A DNA stretch of 64,000 nt from Leishmania infantum JPCM5 (Eukaryota > Euglenozoa > Kinetoplastea > Trypanosomatida > Trypanosomatidae): positions 436,501 through 500,500 of the forward strand of contig NC_009277.2 in NCBI RefSeq assembly GCF_000002875.2, in the 5' to 3' direction. Of this stretch, positions 57,481-64,000 are shown one piece after another (position 1 is the stretch's first letter; each line of letters opens with the position of its first letter). Below the pieces are notes generated by a model that was not told the DNA's origin, ran no database searches, and saw only the letters and a program-made list of their open reading frames with translations. Both the position numbers and the translations under genes were made by a program.

Positions 57481-59856
57481 ATGAAGCTCTTTCTGACCGT
57501 CGTGAGGCGCCACAACTCTACAAGCAGCAGCGATGCCACTCCTACAGATGATGTGGCCCTCTTCGACCCTGGTGTGTGGAGCCGCACAACAACGTCGGAG
57601 ATGGCTCGCCGCAACGTTTCGGCATCCTACGTTGCGCAGCAGGTGTACCGACACGCGGCACTGACGCAGCTGGCGAAAGCCGCGCTGGAGGGCGCGGTAT
57701 GCTTTCGATACGGCCCCCGCCCACCAACGCACCTCGATAGCTTTCTTTTCCACAAGCGCAGTCGCCTCACCGAACACGGAAGGAGCGGCACGCTACCAGC
57801 GGCAGCAGCGGCGCCGCCCGTGTGCACGTCGTCGCCTCTCATCTCATCCTCATGCTCGTCCTTCTCCGTGAGCATGACGGCCACTTCACCTCGGACAGGC
57901 CAGAAACGAAGCACTGCCGCCGGTGCGAGCGGCTCGGCCACTGAGTATGACAGCCTCCTCGCTCTCTGGCTGAGGGAACTGCTCTCCGGCACCGGTATCT
58001 CCGTCACCGTGACAGCGTTGCTCCTGTTCGTGGACGGCACCGCCATCGATATGGCAACCGGCAGCGAGGTGCACAAGCCCCTCAACGTAGGCAGCGGCAC
58101 CGCAAGACAACTGCGCACGCACGAGGACGCCATGGCGTTTCTGCACGCGTGCGAGTCCACGATACGCCATAGCGCTGCCGAGTTTCCGCGGTGCCCGTAC
58201 CACGTCTGCGTCGCCGTACTTGTCGGCGCTCACGGTGGCTCGCATAGAAGGAACACCGTTACATTCCTCGACGTCGCCGCCGCTGCGCCGGAGAGCGCCG
58301 GCGCCGAGGAAGAGGTGCGCTTGCGGGAGCAGGTGGCCCTCTTTGGTCGGCAGCTCGGCGCTGAAGCGGCAACGGCCACGCCTCACGCTTGTCAGCGGAC
58401 GCGCAAGGCGGAGGACGAGCAGTGGCTTAGTCTCCTGCAGTCCTGCCAACTCTCTCGCGCAAGCCTGGTAGGGCTCGTCTACATCGCGTGCGAGGCAGGC
58501 CACGATTCGTTTGGCCACTTCCGCGTCGAGGAGAATGGCTGCGACCCCTTCACTCTTGTCAGTGTCCTACGCCAACGCGCGCTCTTGGAAGCGGTCAACA
58601 ACGACGTGTTGCACCTCCAACTGCGAAAGCCGTCCCACGCCCAGAAGCGCGCAAATGCGCGATCGGTGAAGCTGCCCACGGGCGATGCCACCACAACATC
58701 GCGCGCGCCGGACTCTCCACCCAAGGGGCGGCCCAGCAGAGGGCGGCAGCGGCCGCAGCAGCACCGTTCGAGGCTTCCTTACCTGACGCGCGGCTCGGTG
58801 CCGCCGCGTCGCGCACAGGAGCACTCCATAGTCTTTTGCGGTTTTCCTCGCTGCAGCCGCTCCGTGGATCCGCTGGCGCGCATTGGGAGGGAGGAGCGCC
58901 ACGCACGGGTGGCGCTGTCAAGCGCGGAGCAGCGAGCCAGGAAGCTGGCGGAGTTGCGCTGGATTCTGCGTGCCCATCCGCCCGGCAAGTCCATCGACGC
59001 CATGCTGCGGCGCCTCGCGCACAACGTCAATCGAGTGAGCCGACCTGAGCAGCAGCACCCACACTCAGTCCCGCCTCGCTTCTCACCGCCGCCGCTGAAC
59101 GAGGCCCAACTTGCCACTGCCATCAACCGGTCTTCTACCACTGCCACGAGATGGTCGTCCTTCACCTCACCGATGCGCACGCCCGAGTCCACCTCACCTG
59201 GCGGCACGGTGCGGAAGAGGGTGGCCGCTTCGATGCTCCCCACATCCCCGTCTTGTCCAGCCTTGGCAAGCCCCTACTTTACGCGGCGCATCACGACACC
59301 GCTGTTCTTCCGCGAAGCCGGTTCTCCACCGCAGAACCAAGACGATCCACGAGCGCACTCCGTATCATCGCGTGCGGCTGTACGCGGCCACACCGCTGCA
59401 GGGCTCGAGCGGCGTCGCCTAAACTCCGGCGCGTCCTTCTCCCTCGCCACTGGCTCCCCAAACACGCACACGTACACCTCCGCTCGCCGGCTCTCTGCCA
59501 TCGAAACGGCCCTACTCGCGCGCGCGCACTCTTCTAACCAGCGCAGCCTTCCATCCCACTCTCCGCGCATGGGCGAGGTAGAGCGACTCTATCCCCTTGT
59601 GCACGCGTTTCACGTCGAGATGTGCGAGCAGGACACGCTGATGGCGGAGGAGCTCATGATGCGCAGTCGCATCGAGCACAAGGAGAAGAACTGCCGCAAG
59701 ACGCTGAGTTTTGCTCGCGCTGAGTCGGTGCGGCGACCATCCGTGTTGTGGCCATCTGAGACAGGAACGCAGCCGCAACGAGAGCCGCAGGTGCCCCACA
59801 GCCCCCGGTGGCGCCCAGCGAAGCCACGTCCTTTGCGCATCTTCTTCCAGCACTAG
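57481..59856 (+). CDS. Hypothetical protein, Ser/Pro-rich
   Basis: A 791-residue protein that I do not recognise. The N-terminal ~370 residues look partly folded (ASYVAQQVYRHAALTQLAKA; YDSLLALWLRELLSGTGISV; VTALLLFVDGTAIDMATG). The remainder is disordered and rich in Ser, Arg, Pro and Thr, with a short block FCGFPRCSRSVDPLARIGR. A helical segment lies near the end (EVERLYPLVHAFHVEMCEQDT), and the tail is rich in Arg and Pro. The start MKLFLTVVRR could be a weak mitochondrial or membrane signal. The ATG at 57481 is the first in the frame; the stop is TAG at 59854-59856. Confidence 0.78.
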   Translation: MKLFLTVVRRHNSTSSSDATPTDDVALFDPGVWSRTTTSEMARRNVSASYVAQQVYRHAALTQLAKAALEGAVCFRYGPRPPTHLDSFLFHKRSRLTEHGRSGTLPAAAAAPPVCTSSPLISSSCSSFSVSMTATSPRTGQKRSTAAGASGSATEYDSLLALWLRELLSGTGISVTVTALLLFVDGTAIDMATGSEVHKPLNVGSGTARQLRTHEDAMAFLHACESTIRHSAAEFPRCPYHVCVAVLVGAHGGSHRRNTVTFLDVAAAAPESAGAEEEVRLREQVALFGRQLGAEAATATPHACQRTRKAEDEQWLSLLQSCQLSRASLVGLVYIACEAGHDSFGHFRVEENGCDPFTLVSVLRQRALLEAVNNDVLHLQLRKPSHAQKRANARSVKLPTGDATTTSRAPDSPPKGRPSRGRQRPQQHRSRLPYLTRGSVPPRRAQEHSIVFCGFPRCSRSVDPLARIGREERHARVALSSAEQRARKLAELRWILRAHPPGKSIDAMLRRLAHNVNRVSRPEQQHPHSVPPRFSPPPLNEAQLATAINRSSTTATRWSSFTSPMRTPESTSPGGTVRKRVAASMLPTSPSCPALASPYFTRRITTPLFFREAGSPPQNQDDPRAHSVSSRAAVRGHTAAGLERRRLNSGASFSLATGSPNTHTYTSARRLSAIETALLARAHSSNQRSLPSHSPRMGEVERLYPLVHAFHVEMCEQDTLMAEELMMRSRIEHKEKNCRKTLSFARAESVRRPSVLWPSETGTQPQREPQVPHSPRWRPAKPRPLRIFFQH

Positions 59857-60937
59857 GGGACATAGGGCCGGAGAACACAACCGCGTGCGCCATCAAAGGC
59901 AAGCGTCGTCCACAAGCTCATCGTCGAAGAGAGAGAGCAGGAGGGGTGAGGGCGATGGTGAGTTCTGCACGCGCCCACGGAAACGAACAAACGCGTGCAT
60001 CGCCTCCGCTGCTGACTGCCATGTGACCCTCTCCACCCCCTCCCCTGGGCGCTGCACAGCAGATGCGCGCGCGCCCGTACGCGCCCATCTTGCCCCTCCT
60101 CCTCCCTCTCATCCTTTCTTCCTCATTCTTCTGTGTTTCATTGTGGCCCCTTACCCTCTCCGCTACACACCGCACATCCTACGTATATATGCGTTCGCGT
60201 GCTCGCCCTCTGCGCTCCTTAAGGTGTGCGCGTGTGACCAGGCGATGACAGGAGGAGAGAAGGGGAAGGGAAGGAGGGAGGGGAAGGGATGCAGGGCGTG
60301 GCCGTTCGCGCGTGGCCTGGCAGACCTGCGCCACCATGTACAAACACGCGCTCTCCACTTACTCACATTTTGTGATATGCGCACGCCTACGCGTCTTCGT
60401 GTGTGCCGGCTGCCCGCTTTCTACGCTTGCGTCGCGCAGCTTCTGTTGCTTCTCTCACTCTTCTCATTTTGCACGTGTGCGTGTGCGAATTCGTGCGTGC
60501 GTGGGTGGGCGCGAGGAGCTGCAGTCGATGCTGCCGGCAGTGCTGGTAGGCGGCAAGAGAGCCCGCCGTGTGTCTCTCTGATCCGGCCAGGGCCTGGCCG
60601 CTCCCCCATCTCTCTCTTGTCTTTCAGTTGTACAGACACCGACTCACTCGCACCCACAGGCACGTGCGCGCTGGCCCTGTCGCCTTCCTATGTGCAAGTC
60701 GTCAGGGTGGCACGCAGACAACTCTGTAACCCAACGATCATGTGGACGGCGACAACGATGGGCTGCGCGACTGGTCGTGCCGACGGGCAGGCGCGTCCGT
60801 GTTGTCCCCCGTCCTCACCATACATCCTTCCGCAGCGGCAGGGAGGTGGTGACGTTGTCGACCACGCCTCCGTGGCCTGCAATGGCAGATCGCAAAATCA
60901 CGCTATTTATCATATTCCCCGTTCTCTTTCCACTCAG
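59857..60937 (+). other. Intergenic region
   Basis: About 1.1 kb. The frame of the next gene stays open across it, but the composition is UTR-like (G-rich block near 60250-60290, pyrimidine tracts near 60090-60140). It ends in the splice acceptor described separately. Confidence 0.65.
60912..60937 (+). promoter_or_regulatory. Candidate trans-splice acceptor abutting a start codon
   Basis: A textbook 3' splice signal: pyrimidine tract ending TTCCACTCAG, with the AG at 60936-60937 immediately followed by the ATG at 60938. If this AG is used, the start codon would be the first codon after the spliced leader. Confidence 0.5.
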
Positions 60938-61819
60938 ATGAAGAGCCCCGGCCGCTGTGTCCGCTTCGCACGCACGCCACCCACAACCTGCAGACCGCGG
61001 ATGAAGCGCCTAATCAAGAGCCTGCAGCATTTCTCGGTGACCTCGTCGGAGCACGTGGAGTCGTTCAGCAAGATGACGCTGCGGGACTTTGGTTTCTATG
61101 TCAGCGACGCAGACGCAATGAGATACGTGGCAGACGAGGCCTACCCCATTGCAGAGCGAGCCTTTCAGCTTGAGAACGCACTGCACCAGTGCAGGCTCAG
61201 CGCCAGCACAGCGCAGGTCTCCCCCATGGCGTGGAAGTCGTCAAGTAGCGACACGCTCGGTTGCTCGACGCTCTACCAGGACGAGGCGGTCACGCTGTGC
61301 TGGTTTGTGCTTCCACCTGGCAAAGCACTCCCGCTCCACGATCACCCGGGGATGACGGTGTGGCAGCGCGCCATGCACGGCCGACTGCATCTCTGCTCCA
61401 TCACTCGAGAAGCTGACTCACAAACCGGCACCGGTGCATCGACGGCGCCGATCAACGGCACTGTGGTCTTCGACGGGGAGCTGGACGGGGTCGGGGATGC
61501 AATTCCGGCGTCGGACGTGCTGGGATTCACGCCCACAGACGGCGACGGCGGCGGCATGCTGCATGAGATTCGCAACATCGACGCGACGCAGCCCGCCTTG
61601 TTTGTGGACATCATTTCACCCCCATACAACCAAGCACCGTCCAACATTGTATGCGGCTACTACACCGCCGAGCCCCTCGATGCCACCGCCACGCTGCTGC
61701 CCGCTCTCGCGGCGGACTGTGGTGTGCGCCATCAACTGAAGGCGGGCGACAAGGTGCGCCTGCACCCCCGCATCAACTACAGCGGCCCTGCCATGAACGC
61801 ATTTCTGCACGTGGTGTGA
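60938..61819 (+). CDS. Thiol dioxygenase of the ADO/PCO family
   Basis: A 293-residue cupin protein. The iron ligands fit the family: H134 and H136 in LPLHDHPGMTVW, and a third His, H209, in MLHEIRN (the position of 'NIHSF' in ADO). LCWFVLPPGKALPLHDHPG and FVDIISPPY are close to the ADO/PCO patterns 'I.IF.LP....IPLH.HPGM' and 'VLDVLGPPY'. These enzymes add O2 to thiols: free cysteamine, or N-terminal cysteines of proteins, where they mark the protein for the Cys/Arg N-degron pathway as oxygen sensors. An insert of about 35 residues sits between the cupin motifs. The start is either the ATG at 60938, which abuts a splice acceptor, or Met22 at 61001. The frame open from 59711 is untranslated upstream. 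Confidence 0.9.
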   Translation: MKSPGRCVRFARTPPTTCRPRMKRLIKSLQHFSVTSSEHVESFSKMTLRDFGFYVSDADAMRYVADEAYPIAERAFQLENALHQCRLSASTAQVSPMAWKSSSSDTLGCSTLYQDEAVTLCWFVLPPGKALPLHDHPGMTVWQRAMHGRLHLCSITREADSQTGTGASTAPINGTVVFDGELDGVGDAIPASDVLGFTPTDGDGGGMLHEIRNIDATQPALFVDIISPPYNQAPSNIVCGYYTAEPLDATATLLPALAADCGVRHQLKAGDKVRLHPRINYSGPAMNAFLHVV

Positions 61820-62432
61820 GGCAGAGGTTGGGGAAAGAAGGGGAACAATGTAACACGAGGCAACACGCGGCGGCAATGGAGAGGTGGTGAGGGGCTGTAG
61901 GTATACACTCGTATGCTTGCAGCATCAGCAGCAGCGGCGGCGATGCCATTGCGAAGAGACTCCGCACGTGTGGTCTTGACACTCGGCTCCACCCGCCCTC
62001 TCAGCCGGCACTCCTCCATCCCCATCTGTATCCGCCGTGTATCGGGCACGTCACTATCACATCTACAACGAACGCGCGTCCGCTCAGCTTACCCACCACA
62101 GAGACCAAGTGAGGAGGGGAAGGGGGGTAACTCCAACCGTGTTGCAAGGGGCAGTGCAGTGCAAGCCTCAAGAAGCACTGCACCCTCCCCCCCCCACTCA
62201 TGCACCCAGACCTTCTCTCCCCATCTGCACCGTCATGCGGCGTCCACTTTTCTCCAGAGAACTCTGCTGCTTTCCTCCTTCGCCAACCGCCTCTGTGCAT
62301 CCCCCACGCTGGCCTCCGCAGCGCACGGCGTGCCCGTTTCCTCTGCAAGGAGCCGCACCTCTCGCCTATAGCCGTGCAGCGCGTCATTCAAGCCCTCGTC
62401 AGCGACCACCGCGGCCGCCGTGCACTTTGCCG
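61820..62432 (+). other. Intergenic region
   Basis: About 600 bp. The frame of the next gene is open from 62037; a C run near 62186-62195 and CT-rich DNA near 62210-62280 are present. No separate gene. Confidence 0.6.
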
Positions 62433-63917
62433 ATGCTGCGCCGCAGTCTGCGCATGCCGGCGCCGTCGCCGGCAGCTGCGCAAGCAAACGAAGTCATCGT
62501 GTCCGGCGGTGGTCTTGTTGGGGCTGCCATGATGGCCTCTCTACAGCAGCTGCGCAGCCATCTTCACAGAAGCAGCGCCGCGCCGCCCCTCGCCTCGCAC
62601 CTGGCCCGTCTGATGCTGGTAGACTCGGGGAGGCGGCCGGTTTACAACGCTGCCAACATGATGCACACACTTCGCACCGTCGGCATCACGCCCGTGTCGA
62701 GCAAGATCATCGACAACCTCGGCGCCTGGGACCAACTTACCACCAAGCACCCGTACTACCGCATCGCCGTGCGCCACGAGCAGGCGAACAGCCCCTCCCT
62801 CGGCGCAGGCGGTCGCTCCTCATCCTTCTTCATGACCAGTGTTCTGGGCAACAGGACGAGCTGTGAGCCTCTCCTGGAGTTTACCGACTTGCGCAAGCCT
62901 GTCGGCTTTATCTGCTTCAACGCGGAGCTCAACAGCTGCATGATGGACGTGGTGGAGGCTCGACAGCGCGCTCTCGTCGACACCCCAGGCGCTCACGACA
63001 CGCTCTGCTTTGGGACGCACCTCGAGGGAGTGCAGATCCCGAGCCAAGGGACTCTTGAGGGGTCGTGGGGATCGGCGAGGCTCGTCTCCGGCGAGACCAG
63101 CACCGATGTTGCGTTCGGTCTGCTTCTCGGCTGCGAGGGGCGCGGCAGCTCACTCCGCGACGTCCTCTCCACGCCGTCGCTGCAGCAAGACTATGCGCAG
63201 ACGGCGTTCGTGTGCAGCGTGCGACTGGAGAAGGCAGACGACGGCAACGTGTGCAGCTTCCAGAACTTCTTCCGAGATGGCAAGATCATTGCGCTGCTGC
63301 CGACCTCCGAGGACACGGCGAACATCGTCTTCAGCACCACGCAGCAGCACGCAAAGGAGCTGCTGGCGAGCACACCGGAGGACCTCGTCGCAGAGCTGAA
63401 CCGCCGTCTCTGGTCCTTTGCGCCGAACGACATACCCAGGATCCGCGACGTGCCGCAGACAACCACGCCAGATGGAAAGGTGTGTCGCGCGCAGGGATCC
63501 TTCCCGCTTAAGCTAAACCTCGCGACCATGCCCTACGCCCCACGCGCGATCCTACTCGGCGACGCGGCGCACAGCATTCATCCCCTTGCCGGACAGGGCC
63601 TCAACCTTGGCATCTACGACCTCTGCGCCCTCACTTCGGTGCTCGAGCAGGCGATCCGTAGCGGCCAGGACATCGGCAGTAGCGTCGCCGTGGGGCAGGT
63701 ATTCGCCGGCCATATGCTCAGCCACACCGCGCCCATTATTACAGGCATGGAGATAATCAAGAAACTCACGCACTGGACGCCTGGTCTGGCGTCTGTAGGG
63801 ATGAGAGCCCTGAATAGCGTTCCATTCGTCTCCACCTTGGCGAAGGACGCCATTCTGCAGGTGTCCTCTGGCGCCCTCTTCGCTGCACAGCACAAGTGCT
63901 GCTTCCTCCTTCAGTAA
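62433..63917 (+). CDS. COQ6/UbiH-like FAD monooxygenase (ubiquinone biosynthesis)
   Basis: A 494-residue flavoprotein. The dinucleotide-binding GGGLVG is at residues 25-30. The second FAD motif is GDAAH at 376-380, in ILLGDAAHSIHPLAGQGLNL, the hallmark of the UbiH/COQ6 family. The size fits COQ6 (about 470 residues), which hydroxylates the ring at C5 during ubiquinone synthesis in mitochondria. The first ~18 residues (MLRRSLRMPAPSPAAA) look like a short mitochondrial targeting peptide. An upstream in-frame ATG at 62235 would add 66 Arg/Pro-rich residues and cannot be excluded. Leishmania makes ubiquinone-9, so the enzyme is expected. The substrate step is assigned from the family. Confidence 0.9.
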   Translation: MLRRSLRMPAPSPAAAQANEVIVSGGGLVGAAMMASLQQLRSHLHRSSAAPPLASHLARLMLVDSGRRPVYNAANMMHTLRTVGITPVSSKIIDNLGAWDQLTTKHPYYRIAVRHEQANSPSLGAGGRSSSFFMTSVLGNRTSCEPLLEFTDLRKPVGFICFNAELNSCMMDVVEARQRALVDTPGAHDTLCFGTHLEGVQIPSQGTLEGSWGSARLVSGETSTDVAFGLLLGCEGRGSSLRDVLSTPSLQQDYAQTAFVCSVRLEKADDGNVCSFQNFFRDGKIIALLPTSEDTANIVFSTTQQHAKELLASTPEDLVAELNRRLWSFAPNDIPRIRDVPQTTTPDGKVCRAQGSFPLKLNLATMPYAPRAILLGDAAHSIHPLAGQGLNLGIYDLCALTSVLEQAIRSGQDIGSSVAVGQVFAGHMLSHTAPIITGMEIIKKLTHWTPGLASVGMRALNSVPFVSTLAKDAILQVSSGALFAAQHKCCFLLQ

Positions 63918-64000
63918 CCTCCAACCGTGTCCGCGTCGCCTTCGTTGGCGCACACGTGGAAAGACGAACAAGAGAAGGGAGATGAACCAGCTTACGCCGC
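63918..64000 (+). other. Start of the next intergenic region
   Basis: Only 83 bases remain after the COQ6-like stop; nothing recognisable. Confidence 0.6.

Noticed and set aside
59711..60937. Long N-terminal extension of the thiol dioxygenase ORF (409 codons upstream of the ATG at 60938)
   Set aside because: The composition is UTR-like, it overlaps the end of the 791-residue gene, and a splice acceptor lies right before the ATG at 60938, so the extension would not be in the mRNA.
1..64000. CRISPR arrays, bacterial operons, tRNA or rRNA genes
   Set aside because: No regular spacer-repeat array, tRNA-like cloverleaf or rRNA signature was seen, and the genome is eukaryotic. A covariance-model scan would be needed to exclude small snoRNAs.
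1..64000. Strand-switch or transcription-initiation region
   Set aside because: All supported genes point the same way, so the window lies inside one transcription unit; nothing marks a start or end of it.

Overview
The window reads as a piece of a Leishmania (Leishmaniinae, Trypanosomatidae) chromosome. The DNA is GC-rich. Every gene I can support lies on the + strand in one continuous directional array, as expected of a polycistronic transcription unit, and no gene shows an intron. Coding regions are separated by 0.4-3.3 kb of pyrimidine-rich, microsatellite-rich DNA carrying candidate trans-splice acceptors. Five copies of a roughly 400-550 bp retroposon-like repeat of the SIDER2 type lie in those gaps. 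Several recognisable genes are typical trypanosomatid versions: an NDR kinase next to an Mtr2-like NTF2 protein, short PDI-like proteins and a COQ6-like enzyme. The species cannot be fixed from sequence alone.

Layout. 1-10 kb: 3' part of a helical hypothetical protein, a PINX1-type G-patch protein, a kinesin, and a coiled-coil protein resembling outer-dynein-arm docking complex proteins. 10-20 kb: a one-domain PDI with a CGHC site, an AlkB-like 2OG-Fe(II) oxygenase, deoxyribose-phosphate aldolase followed by a decayed pseudogene, and a staphylococcal-nuclease-fold protein with an N-terminal acylation motif. 20-35 kb: a PIBF1/CEP90-like centriolar coiled-coil protein, a membrane-like hypothetical protein, a 1107-residue repeat protein, a PIG-X-like GPI mannosyltransferase subunit and a WDR54-like WD40 protein. 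35-49 kb: an MDC1/PTIP-like tandem-BRCT protein, a protein with four zinc-ribbon modules, a helical-repeat protein possibly related to APC5, the NTF2-like protein, the NDR kinase, and a PDI-like protein that has lost one active-site cysteine. 49-64 kb: a second decayed reading frame, three unrecognised hypothetical proteins, an ADO/PCO-type thiol dioxygenase and a COQ6-like flavin monooxygenase.

The genes do not form one pathway, which is normal for trypanosomatid arrays. A recurring theme is cilium and cytoskeleton biology (kinesin, docking-complex-like protein, CEP90-like protein, WDR54-like protein, possibly the 1107-residue protein). Other themes are secretory-pathway folding and GPI assembly (two PDI-like proteins, PIG-X), DNA or chromatin maintenance (AlkB-like, BRCT, PINX1-like) and oxygen chemistry (2OG oxygenase, thiol dioxygenase, COQ6). 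The most interesting non-coding signal is the SIDER2-like family: two copies are almost identical direct repeats bracketing two genes, and the five copies carry a mosaic of shared variants that implies sequence exchange between them. I found no CRISPR array, tRNA, rRNA or bacterial-type mobile element.
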